DNA from: CAYVBE01 sp964448935
GTDB lineage: Bacteria > Planctomycetota > Brocadiia > SM23-32
Length of the DNA stretch: 41,339 nucleotides
Direction of reading: 5' to 3'
Assembly: GCA_964448935.1 (NCBI GenBank)
Contig: CAYVBE010000015.1
Coordinates: forward strand, 1 to 41,339
Shown here: positions 33,425-41,339 of the stretch, piece by piece
How the letters are laid out: the number at the start of each line of letters is the position of its first letter
Numbering within the stretch: position 1 is the stretch's first letter
Notes under the pieces: generated by a model
Database searches by the model: none
Seen by the model: only the letters and a program-made list of their open reading frames with translations
What the model was told of the DNA's origin: nothing
Position numbers and translations under genes: made by a program

Positions 33425-34471
33425 TCATTCGGCGGGATTCTTCAAGACGATGGTAACGCGCTCGGGCCGGGGCCGAAACTCGCAGTCGGCCATCTCGGGC
33501 GGGCGGCTCACCCTTACCAGTTCCTGGTAGCGGCCCTCGGCGCCGGGCTGGATGGGCTCGTCGGGCAGTTTGCGCAGGTCAACGTAAACCAGGATGTCCT
33601 CGGCGGCGATCTTCGACACCTTGTCCGCCGGCCCGGACACCGTGACCGCGATCTGCTCGGCGGTCTCTTCCAGCCGGACATCGTAGGGGAACTCGAAACG
33701 CACCAGGGGCGCCAGCGGCACGTCCTCCAGCGTCTTGTCCCGGCGGCTCTCGCGGGTGATGTTGAGGGGCACGATCACGCTGGTCTGCCCCAGCCGGAGG
33801 CTCACCGTGACGATGCGCCCGTTGGGCAGCTCGACCTCCGTCTCGTTGATCAGGTTGCGCGGCTCGCGCAGCGTCCCCGCGCGCCAGTTCCAGACCCTGA
33901 TCGGCTCGGTGGGAACGGCGCTCAACTGGTTGACGGCCACCGCCGGCCCGCTCACCTCCACCTGCGGCGGCACGGCGGTCACGGGCTCCTCCAGTTGCAG
34001 ACCTTCGGGCGGCTTGCCCCTAATGTCCGGCTTGACCGGCAGCACTTTCTGAACCTGAGGGCTGACGAATACCTGCACGTTCTCCGGCTGAATTCGGGCA
34101 AACCTCAACTGGACCAGATCGCGCTGCGTCAGGGGCAACTGCAGCCATTCCGAACTCACCCGCAGGGTAGCCCAGCCGTCTTCCACCTCGTTCTCTTCGA
34201 GTCGCCTGGTGAGCGTCGGCGGGCTGGCCGCCGTCTCGGCGCGCAGGCGGGAGATCAGGTATTCCGGCCCCTCCAGGCGCACCGCGGCGGTGTCGCGGCT
34301 CTGATACACCAGCGAGTAGCCCGCAGGAGGGACCACCTTCAGGGTCAGCGTCAGCGGCAGATCGCGGGTGACCTGCCCCTTGGCATAGGCCCAGATGGCC
34401 AGCGCGATGACCAGCGCCAGCAACTTTGTGCGAAAATGCCCGAAGATAAGCTGGAACAGCCTGCTGAACAT
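33425..34471 (-). CDS. cdaR: YbbR-domain regulator of diadenylate cyclase
   Basis: A 348-residue protein with one N-terminal membrane segment (about residues 13-30, TKLLALVIALAIWAYAK) and several YbbR repeats outside the membrane: VTRDLPLTLTLKVVPPAGYSL, a second around RLEENEVEDGWATL, a PVKPDIRGKPPEGLQLEEPVTAVPPQVEVSGP block, and LEDVPLAPLVRFEFPYDVRL...TVSGPADKVSKI. In CdaAR systems such a protein regulates the membrane-bound cyclase CdaA, and here it follows cdaA directly (6-base gap). The length is compatible with four repeats in place of the usual two to four. The start at 34471 opens directly into the conserved short positively charged leader. Confidence 0.92.
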   Translation of the reverse strand: MFSRLFQLIFGHFRTKLLALVIALAIWAYAKGQVTRDLPLTLTLKVVPPAGYSLVYQSRDTAAVRLEGPEYLISRLRAETAASPPTLTRRLEENEVEDGWATLRVSSEWLQLPLTQRDLVQLRFARIQPENVQVFVSPQVQKVLPVKPDIRGKPPEGLQLEEPVTAVPPQVEVSGPAVAVNQLSAVPTEPIRVWNWRAGTLREPRNLINETEVELPNGRIVTVSLRLGQTSVIVPLNITRESRRDKTLEDVPLAPLVRFEFPYDVRLEETAEQIAVTVSGPADKVSKIAAEDILVYVDLRKLPDEPIQPGAEGRYQELVRVSRPPEMADCEFRPRPERVTIVLKNPAE

Positions 34472-34477
34472 CCGGCC

Positions 34478-35281
34478 TTACCCCTTCTCATCGGTTTCGG
34501 TTGCCAGTTCTTCCAGCGCGCGGCGCAGCGATTTCTCCTCCAGGTCGCGTTGCAGCGTGCCGCCGACCGCCAGGGATACCTGGCCGGTCTGCTCGCTGAC
34601 GATGATGGCGGCGGCGTCGGACTCCTCGGTCACCCCTATGCCGGCCCGGTGCCGCGTGCCCAGCTCGCGGCTGAACTGGGGGTTGTCCGTCAGCGGCAGC
34701 AGACAGCCGGCGGCCACGATTCTCTGCTGGCGGATGACGATCGCGCCATCGTGCAGCGGCGTGCCGGGCCAGAAGATCGTCTTTATCAGCTCGGCGGACA
34801 CGTTGGCGTCCAGCCGCACTCCGCCCTCGACGTAGCCGCGCAGGCCCACCTCGCGCTCGATGGCGATCAACCCGCCCACGCGGTCGCGCGAGAGGCTGAA
34901 CGTGGCACGCACCAGCTCTTCCGTAAATCCCCGGTAGGGGCGGAAGAACCGCCGGAACAGCGGGTTCTGCCCCAGCCGGATCAGGGCGCGGCGCAGCTCC
35001 GGCTGAAAGATGATGAACAGCGGCACCAGCGCCACCGGGCCCAGTCCCGAAATGACCCAACCCAGTGTCTCCAGGTAGCGGGAGACGAATATGCTTACGA
35101 CCGCCAGCACAGCCAGCAGCAGCACCAGCCCCTTCAGTATGCCGGCGCCCCGCGTGCCCTCCATGATGCGCAGGAAGGCATAAACGAAAAGGAAGATGAC
35201 CCCCACCTCGACGGCGGCCTCCAGTATCACCAGGTACCGCACGCTGAACCAGTCACCGATCTGGGACAGGAGGTCAAGCAT
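34478..35281 (-). CDS. cdaA: Membrane-bound diadenylate cyclase (CdaA)
   Basis: A 267-residue enzyme that converts two ATP to c-di-AMP. Three hydrophobic segments lie in residues ~18-90 (EVGVIFLFVYAFL, GLVLLLAVLAVVSIFV, GPVALVPLFIIFQ), as in the CdaA class. The DisA_N catalytic motifs are both intact: D-G-A at 178-180 (LHDGAIVI) and R-H-R at 210-212 (GTRHRAGIGVTEESDA). c-di-AMP controls potassium and osmolyte uptake and cell-wall homeostasis in other bacteria. ATG at 35281 overlaps the folP stop by 8 bases. cdaR follows immediately. In Firmicutes CdaA-CdaR is usually linked to glmM; here the neighbours are folP and pdxJ, and the only phosphohexomutase-fold gene nearby (27483-29009) is not a GlmM. 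Confidence 0.95.
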   Translation of the reverse strand: MLDLLSQIGDWFSVRYLVILEAAVEVGVIFLFVYAFLRIMEGTRGAGILKGLVLLLAVLAVVSIFVSRYLETLGWVISGLGPVALVPLFIIFQPELRRALIRLGQNPLFRRFFRPYRGFTEELVRATFSLSRDRVGGLIAIEREVGLRGYVEGGVRLDANVSAELIKTIFWPGTPLHDGAIVIRQQRIVAAGCLLPLTDNPQFSRELGTRHRAGIGVTEESDAAAIIVSEQTGQVSLAVGGTLQRDLEEKSLRRALEELATETDEKG

Positions 35282-36170
35282 TCTGGAAATCTATCCCCCG
35301 GCGAATTGCCTCGCAGACCCGGACAACATCCATTGCCGGCCCGACATCGTGCACGCGCACCAAGTGGCATCCCGCCAGCACGGCGGCGGCCACGGTGGCC
35401 AGCGTTCCGTGCAGCCGCTTCTCGGGCGGTGCGTCCAGGATCATTCCCAGCATGGACTTGCGGCTGGTGCCCACCATCAGGGGCCGCCCCAGGGCGTGCA
35501 ACTCGTGCAGGCGCCGCAGCAACTCCAGATTGTGCCCCAGCGTTTTGCCGAACCCGAAGCCCGGGTCCACGATCAGCCGTTCCTCGGCGATGCCCGCCTG
35601 CACGGCGTATTCGATGCGCTCCTCCAGCCAGCGCATCACGTCGCGTACCACCTCGTCGTAGGTGGGGTCCTTCTGCATGGTGCGCGGCGTGCCCTGCATG
35701 TGCATCAGCACGACGGGCAGGTCCCGGTCCGCAGCCAGGGCGGCCAGGTCCGGGTCGGTGCGCAGCGCGGACACGTCGTTGATGATCTCCGCTCCCGCGT
35801 CGAGCGCCGTCTCCGCGACGGCGCATTTCTGGGTGTCAATGCTGATGGGCACGTCCACCTCAGGAGCCACCTCTCGAATGACGGGACAGGTCCGGTTGAT
35901 CTCCTCCTCTGTGGAAACCGGCTCGCTGCCGGGCCGCGTGCTCTCGCCGCCTATGTCCACTATATCGGCACCGGAGGCGCACATGGCGCGGGCATGCTCA
36001 ACCGCGGCGCTGTGGTCGTAGAACTGCCCCCCGTCGCTGAAGGAGTCGGGCGTGACGTTCAGGATGCCCATCACCAGCGGCCGGTCTGAGGTGTCCAGCA
36101 CGACCCCGGAGGGCAGCCGCAACCGGAACGCGGGACGATCCGTCCATGGCTTGCCGTGGGTTTCCGCCAT
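35274..36170 (-). CDS. folP: Dihydropteroate synthase
   Basis: A 298-residue TIM-barrel enzyme joining p-aminobenzoate to dihydropterin pyrophosphate. Motifs run in the expected order: MGILNVTPDSFSDGG, GADIVDIGGESTRPG, VPISIDTQK, GAEIINDVSAL, VLMHMQGTPRTMQ, ERLIVDPGFGFGKTLGHNL, PLMVGTSRKSMLG and LVRVHDVGPAMDVVR. ATG at 36170 (MAETHGK...) is preferred to a start 12 codons earlier because GGAAG precedes it and the extra residues are unconserved. It is the first gene of a tightly packed run with cdaA and cdaR; a promoter-like pair lies 41-69 bases upstream. Dihydropteroate synthase is the target of sulfonamides; no resistance residues can be judged here. Confidence 0.96.
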   Translation of the reverse strand: MAETHGKPWTDRPAFRLRLPSGVVLDTSDRPLVMGILNVTPDSFSDGGQFYDHSAAVEHARAMCASGADIVDIGGESTRPGSEPVSTEEEINRTCPVIREVAPEVDVPISIDTQKCAVAETALDAGAEIINDVSALRTDPDLAALAADRDLPVVLMHMQGTPRTMQKDPTYDEVVRDVMRWLEERIEYAVQAGIAEERLIVDPGFGFGKTLGHNLELLRRLHELHALGRPLMVGTSRKSMLGMILDAPPEKRLHGTLATVAAAVLAGCHLVRVHDVGPAMDVVRVCEAIRRGIDFQNA

Positions 36171-36210
36171 GATACGCTTCCGAGATGGAGCAAGTGAGAC
36201 CTGCACCTGA

Positions 36211-36239
36211 AATCTAAATCACCGCAGCCCCGATTGCAA
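36211..36239 (-). promoter_or_regulatory. Predicted promoter of the folP-cdaA-cdaR-pdxJ-folE-holC run
   Basis: Minus strand TTGCAA (36239-36234), a 17-base spacer and TAGATT (36216-36211), lying between the sulfatase stop codon and folP. Each hexamer matches four of six consensus bases. No other promoter-like pair stands out before the first gene of the run. Confidence 0.4.
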
Positions 36240-36250
36240 GCGTTTCGGTC

Positions 36251-37726
36251 TCAGATGGGCGGCAGTTCGACGGAGTCGTCCACGCGATCCTGCCAGCGTT
36301 GTATCCGCTCCGCCAGCCCGCGCATCCGAGGCCTTTGGTCCTCCCGCACCGCCAGGTTGGTCGTCTCGCCGGGATCCTCATCGAGGTTGTAGAGTTCGTG
36401 TTCTTCGTACGCGCTCCAGTTGAACTTCCAACCATCCGGCGTGACGATGCCTCGCACCGGCGCGGAGGCCGAGGCGACAAGTTCCTCGCGGGTTCCCACG
36501 GAGGAGAACGGCTCTGGCAATTCGTCCGGATTCTGCGCCAGCACCCGTCCGGCGCCGCTGGCGTTGCTGCCGTTCCACTCGATGAAGACATCCTCTTGCG
36601 GCGGCCCCTCGTCGCTCTCAATGGCCGACCGCAGGCTGAAGCCCTCCAGGTGTTCCGGGATTGGCTGTTCCATCAGGTCCAGCAGCGTGGGCAGCAGGTC
36701 CAACTGGCTGACCGGCTGCGGATATCGCGCCGGGGAGCGCCGGCCCGGAAGCCTCAGCAGCAGCGGCACCCGCACCGCCTCCTCGAACATCACGCACTTG
36801 GCCAGCAGCCCGTGGCTACCCATCATGTCGCCGTGGTCGGAGGTGTACACCACGATCGTCTCGTCTGCCAGCGCGCATTCCTCCAGCGTGGCCAGGATGC
36901 GGCCGACGTAGGTGTCCACCAGACTGCACAGGCCCCGGTAGTTGGCGATCAGGCGCCGCCAGTCGGCCTCCGTCTTCAGCGGCAGGCCGCTGTGGCCGTA
37001 CTCCTGATATGCCAGGCGCGCCATCCGGGCCATTATGGGCTGCGTGGCGTCGGGGAACGCCTCGAAGTTGTCGGGCAGCGCCACGTCCTCCGGATCGTGC
37101 TGATCGTCGCGTGGGCCGAAGAACGGCATGTGCGGCTCCAGGAAGTTGACGAACAACACGAAGGGCCGATCGCGGTTCTCCCGGATGAACCGGGACGCCT
37201 CCTGCGCCAGAAACGCCGGTTTGCTGTATTCCTCCGGCAGGCGGGCAGTCTCGGCACGGCCGAAGGTGTCCCCGTTGGACGGTGTGAAGCCGTTCTTAGC
37301 CAGGAAATGATGGTAGTCGGACCGTGCGCTCCGGTCACGCTCCGGGCTGTAGTGGCCGCGGTACATATCCTCGATGCTGCGCCATTCCTGGAAGCCGTGC
37401 TGCGGGAATATCTCGTCCCCCAGGTGCCATTTGCCGTGGTAGGCCGTCGCGTAATCATCGCGCAGCATCTCCGGCAGACAGGGCACGTCCTCCGGCAACG
37501 GGATGTTGTTGGCCGTGCACCCGTTGGTGTGGGGATACAGACCCGTCAGGAGCGTGGAACGGGAGGGCGTGCAAACCGGCTGCGAGACGTAGGTGTGGTC
37601 GAAGACGATGCTCTCATCCGCCAGGCGGTTCAGGTTGGGCGTCTGGATGCGGTCGTTGCCGTAGGCGCCCATCGTGTCGTAACGTTGCTCGTCGGTGAAC
37701 AGAAACAGCAGATTCGGCGGGGCCAT
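36251..37726 (-). CDS. Cys-type sulfatase, apparently not secreted
   Basis: A 491-residue alkaline-phosphatase-superfamily hydrolase. The sulfatase signature CTPSR lies at 52-56 (Cys52, in QPVCTPSRSTLLTGLYPHTNG); this Cys must be oxidised to formylglycine to act. A further metal site is seen in the N-terminal PNLLFLFTDEQRYDTMG and in VVYTSDHGDMMGSHGLLAK (Asp-His). I chose ATG at 37726, with GAGGAG upstream; a longer frame adds a leader without a signal peptide, and the protein opens straight into the first strand. It therefore looks cytoplasmic, which is unusual for this class, and could act on small sulfate or phosphonate esters. No maturase is in the window. It is transcribed away from queA. 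Confidence 0.85.
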   Translation of the reverse strand: MAPPNLLFLFTDEQRYDTMGAYGNDRIQTPNLNRLADESIVFDHTYVSQPVCTPSRSTLLTGLYPHTNGCTANNIPLPEDVPCLPEMLRDDYATAYHGKWHLGDEIFPQHGFQEWRSIEDMYRGHYSPERDRSARSDYHHFLAKNGFTPSNGDTFGRAETARLPEEYSKPAFLAQEASRFIRENRDRPFVLFVNFLEPHMPFFGPRDDQHDPEDVALPDNFEAFPDATQPIMARMARLAYQEYGHSGLPLKTEADWRRLIANYRGLCSLVDTYVGRILATLEECALADETIVVYTSDHGDMMGSHGLLAKCVMFEEAVRVPLLLRLPGRRSPARYPQPVSQLDLLPTLLDLMEQPIPEHLEGFSLRSAIESDEGPPQEDVFIEWNGSNASGAGRVLAQNPDELPEPFSSVGTREELVASASAPVRGIVTPDGWKFNWSAYEEHELYNLDEDPGETTNLAVREDQRPRMRGLAERIQRWQDRVDDSVELPPI

Positions 37727-37771
37727 ATCCGTCTCCTCAGACCTGGAGGTGTCTCCAATGCTCAGTGCGCC

Positions 37772-37800
37772 ACGATAGGGGGCGGCTCGGGCGCTGTCAA
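37772..37800 (-). promoter_or_regulatory. Predicted promoter of the sulfatase gene
   Basis: Minus strand TTGACA (37800-37795), 17 bases, TATCGT (37777-37772), 46 bases upstream of the ATG at 37726. The -35 is a perfect consensus. It lies in the divergent region between the sulfatase gene and queA. Confidence 0.55.
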
Positions 37801-37878
37801 CGTTCCCGGCCTTCCGGCTTGCTCCGGGGCGGGTTATGCGGCATATTGTATGGTGTTCCGTCCGATGGAGATTCCCCT

Positions 37879-38934
37879 GTGACCGAGACGTCCTTCTTCG
37901 ACTACGAGCTGCCCGAGGACCAGATTGCCGCGGTGCCGGCCGACCGGCGGGACGAGTCACGCCTGCTCGTGCTGGACCGCGAGACGGGGGAGGTGCGTCA
38001 CGACCGGTTCTTCAACCTGCCCGACTATCTGCGGGAGGACGACCTGCTGGTGATGAACGATGCCCGCGTGCTGCCCGCCCGGCTGCAGGCGCGCCGCGAG
38101 ACAGGCGGCCGCGTCGAGATCCTGCTGGTCCGGCCCGTGGAGGAACCGTCGGAAGCATGGGCCGCCATGCTGGGCAGCGGCGGCAGCCTGCGTAAGGGGG
38201 AAATGCTGCATCTGGAAGACTCGCAGCACTCCGTGACACTGCTGGACGAGCAGGGCGACGGCTACTGGACGATCGCGTTCCCTCCCGGGGCGATCGAGGA
38301 TATCCTGGAGACCGCCGCCATGCCGCTCCCGCCCTACGTGACCCGAGCCCGGCGGAAACGCGACATGCCGGAGCGTATGCCGGAACTCGACCGGGAGCGC
38401 TACCAGACCGTCTTCGCGCGCCGTCCGGGAGCCGTGGCGGCGCCGACGGCGGGCCTGCACTTCACGGATGCACTGCTCGAGCGTATCCGTGCCGCTGGCG
38501 TCGAGGTGCGCACGCTGTCGCTGCTGGTGGGGCCGGGCACATTCCGTCCCGTCCGTTCCGAAAAGGTGGAGGATCACGATCTGGAGGCGGAGTTTTACGA
38601 ACTGCCGGCGGAGACCGCGCAGGCGGTATCCCGGGCGCTGGAGGAAGGGCGCCGCGTCGTCGCCACCGGCACCACCACGTGCCGCGTGCTGGAATACGTG
38701 GTCCGGACCGGTCGCTGGGAGCAGCAGCAGGGCTGGACGGACCTCTACATCTACCCGCCCTTCGAGTTTCGCGTTATCGGCGGGCTGATCACCAACTTCC
38801 ACCTCCCGCGCAGCACGCTGCTCATGCTCGTCGCTGCCTTCGCGGGCCGGGAGCAAGTGCTGTGGGCCTATCGGGAAGCCGTGCGCCACGGCTACCGTTT
38901 CTACAGCTACGGCGACGCCACCTTCATCTGCTGA
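37879..38934 (+). CDS. queA: S-adenosylmethionine:tRNA ribosyltransferase-isomerase (QueA)
   Basis: A 351-residue enzyme that transfers and isomerises the ribosyl part of S-adenosylmethionine onto 7-aminomethyl-7-deazaguanine in tRNA, making epoxyqueuosine. Typical blocks: FDYELPEDQIA, LLVMNDARVLPARL, EILLVRP, PPYVTRARR, YQTVFARRPGAVAAPTAGLHFT, LLVGPGTFRPV, TGTTTCRVLEYV, YIYPPFEFRVIGGLITNFHLPRSTLLMLVAAFAG and YRFYSYGDATFI. GTG at 37879 is chosen because it opens with VTETSFFDYELPEDQIA, with GGAG eight bases upstream; the nearby ATG at 37865 is followed by an in-frame stop. tgt follows 11 bases later, so the queuosine enzymes are co-transcribed. Confidence 0.96.
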   Translation: MTETSFFDYELPEDQIAAVPADRRDESRLLVLDRETGEVRHDRFFNLPDYLREDDLLVMNDARVLPARLQARRETGGRVEILLVRPVEEPSEAWAAMLGSGGSLRKGEMLHLEDSQHSVTLLDEQGDGYWTIAFPPGAIEDILETAAMPLPPYVTRARRKRDMPERMPELDRERYQTVFARRPGAVAAPTAGLHFTDALLERIRAAGVEVRTLSLLVGPGTFRPVRSEKVEDHDLEAEFYELPAETAQAVSRALEEGRRVVATGTTTCRVLEYVVRTGRWEQQQGWTDLYIYPPFEFRVIGGLITNFHLPRSTLLMLVAAFAGREQVLWAYREAVRHGYRFYSYGDATFIC

Positions 38935-38945
38935 CGGAGGGCGCG

Positions 38946-40064
38946 ATGCAATTCGAGGTGACCGCACGGGACGGCGCAACGGACGCCAGGACGGGCCGGC
39001 TTTCCCTGCGTTCGGGCGCGGTGGAAACGCCCGTCTTCATGCCCGTCGGCAGCCGGGGAACGGTGCGGGGACTCACCGCGCCGCAGCTGCGGGAGTGCGG
39101 AGCGCAGATGTTGCTGGCCAATGCCTATCACCTGGCCCTCAGGCCCGGCGCAGAGGCCGTGGCGGAACTGGGTGGGCTGCACCGCTTCATGGCGTGGGAC
39201 GGGCCGACGCTCACCGACAGCGGTGGTTACCAGGTGTTCAGCCTCTCGGAGCACCGAAAGATCACACCCGACGGCGTGGCCTTCCGCAGCCCCGTTGACG
39301 GCTCGGAGTTGTTCCTGGGGCCGGCAGAGTGCATGAGGATCCAGAACCTGCTGGGCGCTGACGTAGCAATGGTGCTGGACCATTGCCCGCCGTATCCCTG
39401 CGCACGCGACCTGGCCGAGGAGGCGGTGGAACGCACGCTGCGTTGGAGCGCGGCTTGCCGCAACGCCCACGGCCGGCCTGGGGATCAGGCGCTGTTCGGC
39501 ATCGTGCAGGGCAGCGTGTTCGAGGACCTGCGGGCGGAGAGCGCCCGGCGCACCGTGGAGATCGGCTTCGACGGGTACGCCATCGGCGGCGTCAGCGTGG
39601 GGGAGGGCGACGAGCTGCGGCGCGGGATGGTGGCGTTCACCGCGCCCCTGCTGCCGGAGGACTCGCCGCGCTACCTGATGGGTGTCGGTTTCCCGCCGGA
39701 CCTGATGACGGCGGTGGGGTATGGGGTGGACCTGTTCGACTGCGTGGCGCCGACCCGGATGGGGCGGAACGCTACGGCTTTCACACCCACCGGCCGGCTG
39801 CGACTGCGCAACAGCGCCCACAAGGGCGATGAACGCCCCGTTCAGGACGGTTGCGGCTGCGCCGCCTGTCGGTTATACTCCCGCGCATACCTGAACCACC
39901 TGTTCCGCACGGGCGAGATGCTGGGGCCCGTGCTTTTGAGCATACACAACCTGACCTTCTACGCCGACCTGATGGCGCGGGCTCGCCGGGCCATCAGGCT
40001 GGGAGATTTTGCGCGGTTCCGGCGGGACTTTCTGGCAACTTACTCCAGCGGGGAAGACGATTGA
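38946..40064 (+). CDS. tgt: tRNA-guanine transglycosylase
   Basis: A 372-residue enzyme that exchanges G34 of GU(N)-anticodon tRNAs for preQ1. Asp91 in LTDSGGYQVFSLSE is the active-site base-binding residue, and VDLFDCVAPTRMGRNATAFT carries the nucleophilic Asp. The zinc site is CGCAACRLYSRAYLNHLF near the C-terminus (three Cys and one His). Other signatures are MPVGSRGTVRGLT, LANAYHLALRPG and LFGIVQGSVFEDLR. ATG at 38946 opens with MQFEVTARDG; longer frames would overlap queA. Its stop overlaps the yajC start as TGATG, a one-base overlap suggesting coupled translation. Confidence 0.97.
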   Translation: MQFEVTARDGATDARTGRLSLRSGAVETPVFMPVGSRGTVRGLTAPQLRECGAQMLLANAYHLALRPGAEAVAELGGLHRFMAWDGPTLTDSGGYQVFSLSEHRKITPDGVAFRSPVDGSELFLGPAECMRIQNLLGADVAMVLDHCPPYPCARDLAEEAVERTLRWSAACRNAHGRPGDQALFGIVQGSVFEDLRAESARRTVEIGFDGYAIGGVSVGEGDELRRGMVAFTAPLLPEDSPRYLMGVGFPPDLMTAVGYGVDLFDCVAPTRMGRNATAFTPTGRLRLRNSAHKGDERPVQDGCGCAACRLYSRAYLNHLFRTGEMLGPVLLSIHNLTFYADLMARARRAIRLGDFARFRRDFLATYSSGEDD

Positions 40065-40441
40065 TGAATGCTCTGATAGCTGAACTGGCGGTCCTGGCGG
40101 CTGAGGCCGGAGGCGGAGGCGGGGGCGAGCCACCGGCAGGCCCGGGCCAGGCGGCCGGGCAGTCCATCTGGTTCCTTGTTCTGGTCGGCGGCGTCCTGGT
40201 GCTGTTCATCTGGTTCTCGCACCGGTCGCAGAAAAAGCGCCAGCAGAAGCGCGAAGATATGCTCGAGAACCTCCGACCCAAGGACGACGTGGTGACCATC
40301 GGAGGCATCCACGGCCGCATCGTCCGCATCGAGGAGGACACGGTGGTCCTGCGCGTGGACCCCGAGAAGGACATCAAGATTACCATGACCAAGAGCGGCA
40401 TCGGCCGCAAAGCCGGCGAGGAAGAAGAGGACCAGCAGTAG
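40064..40441 (+). CDS. yajC: Preprotein translocase subunit YajC
   Basis: A 125-residue small membrane protein that accompanies SecDF at the Sec translocon. One membrane helix (SIWFLVLVGGVLVLFIWF) lies at ~33-52, after a Gly-rich outside leader, and is followed by the typical basic RSQKKRQQKREDMLENLRPKDDVVTIGGIHGRIVRI block and an acidic/Lys-rich tail. The start overlaps the tgt stop by one base. In many bacteria secD and secF follow yajC; here the next gene is a metallophosphoesterase, so secDF must lie elsewhere or further downstream. Confidence 0.93.
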   Translation: MNALIAELAVLAAEAGGGGGGEPPAGPGQAAGQSIWFLVLVGGVLVLFIWFSHRSQKKRQQKREDMLENLRPKDDVVTIGGIHGRIVRIEEDTVVLRVDPEKDIKITMTKSGIGRKAGEEEEDQQ

Positions 40442-40552
40442 CCGCCGGCCCCGCCCGACGTCATTTCGAGTGGCCGCCAGGCCCCGCGGCAATCTCGCCG
40501 TGGAGTCGCATGGCTCCTGAGACCGAGTGTCAAAGAGCACCGGGAACCCGCC

Positions 40553-41269
40553 ATGGACGTATTCGCCATCGGCGACCTCCACCTCTCCGCCACGGGCGAG
40601 AAGCCCATGGACGTCTTCGGCCCGGAGTGGGAGAATCACGACGAGGTGATCGCCCGCAACTGGCGCGAGGCCGTCGCCCCGGACGACCTGGTGCTGCTGC
40701 CGGGCGACCTGAGCTGGGCCATGACGCTGGAGGAGGCCCGGCCGGACCTGGAGTTCATCGAGTCGCTGCCCGGCGAGAAGTATTTCATCCGGGGCAATCA
40801 CGACTACTGGTGCGGCCGGCCCACGCGCGTGCGAGAGGCCCTGGGTCCGACCATGCACCTGATCCGCTTCGACGCCGCCGTATATCGCGGCGTCGGCATC
40901 TGCGGGGTGCGCGGATGGCTCATGCCGGATCACCCGGACTACGAACCGGAGCGCCACGACAGGCACTGGCGCAAGGCCGCCTTGCGGTTGCGGCTTTCCC
41001 TGGACGCGCTTGGGGGGCTGGACCGGGATGTCGCGGTGGCGATGTTCCACTACCCCCCGTGCAGCGCCGAGCGCAAGACCGAGCTTTGTCGCATGGTCGC
41101 CGAAGCGGGCGTGAGCCACTGCGTCTACGGGCACCTGCACGGCGAGGACACGCTGAACGCCGTCGAGGGCGAGCGGGAGGGAGTAGATATCCGTTGCGTA
41201 AGCGCCGACTACGTGGACTTCCATCCCGCGTTCTTGCTCCACCAACCCGACTGTTCCGGTCCCCGTTGA
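40553..41269 (+). CDS. Calcineurin-like metallophosphoesterase
   Basis: A 238-residue metallophosphatase. All five family blocks are visible: AIGDLHLS at 5-12, LLPGDLSWAM near 48-57, FIRGNHDYW near 78-86, AMFHYPPC and VYGHLHGED. The WAM/WYW-type context of GDLSW and GNHDYWCG resembles the small YmdB/YkuE-like cytoplasmic phosphoesterases, but the substrate cannot be assigned. No signal peptide is present. The gene begins 111 bases after yajC, with no strong ribosome site before ATG at 40553 (GGGAAC is the nearest purine run), and may have its own promoter or belong to the queA-tgt-yajC run. About 70 bases remain after it with no recognisable feature. Confidence 0.88.
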   Translation: MDVFAIGDLHLSATGEKPMDVFGPEWENHDEVIARNWREAVAPDDLVLLPGDLSWAMTLEEARPDLEFIESLPGEKYFIRGNHDYWCGRPTRVREALGPTMHLIRFDAAVYRGVGICGVRGWLMPDHPDYEPERHDRHWRKAALRLRLSLDALGGLDRDVAVAMFHYPPCSAERKTELCRMVAEAGVSHCVYGHLHGEDTLNAVEGEREGVDIRCVSADYVDFHPAFLLHQPDCSGPR

Positions 41270-41339
41270 CGACCGGCGAAAAACCCAGGGTCATTCAAAA
41301 GTCCCACGCAGCGTATAGCCATTGATGTGTTCCGCCTTC

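Noticed and set aside
32735..35782. A very long open frame (1015 codons) on the plus strand
   Set aside because: It lies antisense to pdxJ, cdaR, cdaA and folP, all with clear family motifs. Its translation is Arg/Gly/His/Gln-rich with no family features: a shadow caused by high GC at third positions.
40442..40552. A possible structured RNA between yajC and the phosphoesterase gene
   Set aside because: GC-rich but only short, imperfect inverted repeats are visible and no known riboswitch core is recognisable.

Overview
The window is GC-rich bacterial chromosome, densely coded on both strands, with about 30 genes and no recognisable rRNA, tRNA, CRISPR array or complete insertion sequence. The gene content points to a Gram-negative-like, probably uncultured bacterium: YajC, a LolD/FtsX/HlyD-type exporter, DUF4091 glycosidase-like proteins, a FG-GAP/VCBS propeller protein, a Cys-type sulfatase and an apiosidase-like (DUF4038) hydrolase. 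This polysaccharide-oriented mix is typical of the Planctomycetes/PVC or Hydrogenedentes kind of lineage. That placement is inference from gene families, not from a marker phylogeny.

Layout. 1-6480 (minus): two paralogous secreted DUF4091 proteins (the first cut by the window edge) enclose a PHP-domain phosphoesterase, a FG-GAP repeat protein and endonuclease IV. 6558-10243 (minus): etfB-etfA-acyl-CoA dehydrogenase, with a promoter upstream. 10376-13039 (minus): a GlnD-type protein whose catalytic motifs are lost but whose two ACT domains are kept. 13103-17290 (minus): der-uvrA operon. Divergent from it, 17481-26569 (plus): a MobA-FdhD fusion, an apiosidase-like hydrolase, and an ABC exporter (ATPase, FtsX permease, then membrane-fusion protein). 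The exporter is split by about 1.6 kb of more A/T-rich DNA that holds a REC-GGDEF diguanylate cyclase and a decayed-looking stretch. 26607-30388 (plus): a TIM-barrel sugar isomerase-like protein, a phosphohexomutase-fold protein that has lost its catalytic serine and gained a four-cysteine N-terminus, and miaB. 30377-31486 (minus): an N-acetyl sugar amidotransferase-like PP-loop enzyme. 31603-36170 (minus): folP-cdaA-cdaR-pdxJ-folE-holC, tightly packed with overlapping stop/start codons. 36251-37726 (minus): a sulfatase. 37879-41269 (plus): queA-tgt-yajC and a metallophosphoesterase.

Most of the window is housekeeping: tRNA modification (MiaB, QueA, Tgt), DNA repair (Nfo, UvrA), ribosome assembly (Der), folate and B6 synthesis, and c-di-AMP signalling. 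The points that deserve attention are the two catalytically altered 'pseudo-enzymes' (GlnD-like and phosphohexomutase-like), the MobA-FdhD fusion, and the diguanylate cyclase island inside the exporter locus. I see no defence island or prophage. If the window holds an undescribed system, the best candidate is the pair at 26607-29009: an atypical sugar-isomerase-fold protein next to a Cys-motif pseudo-phosphohexomutase that has its own promoter.
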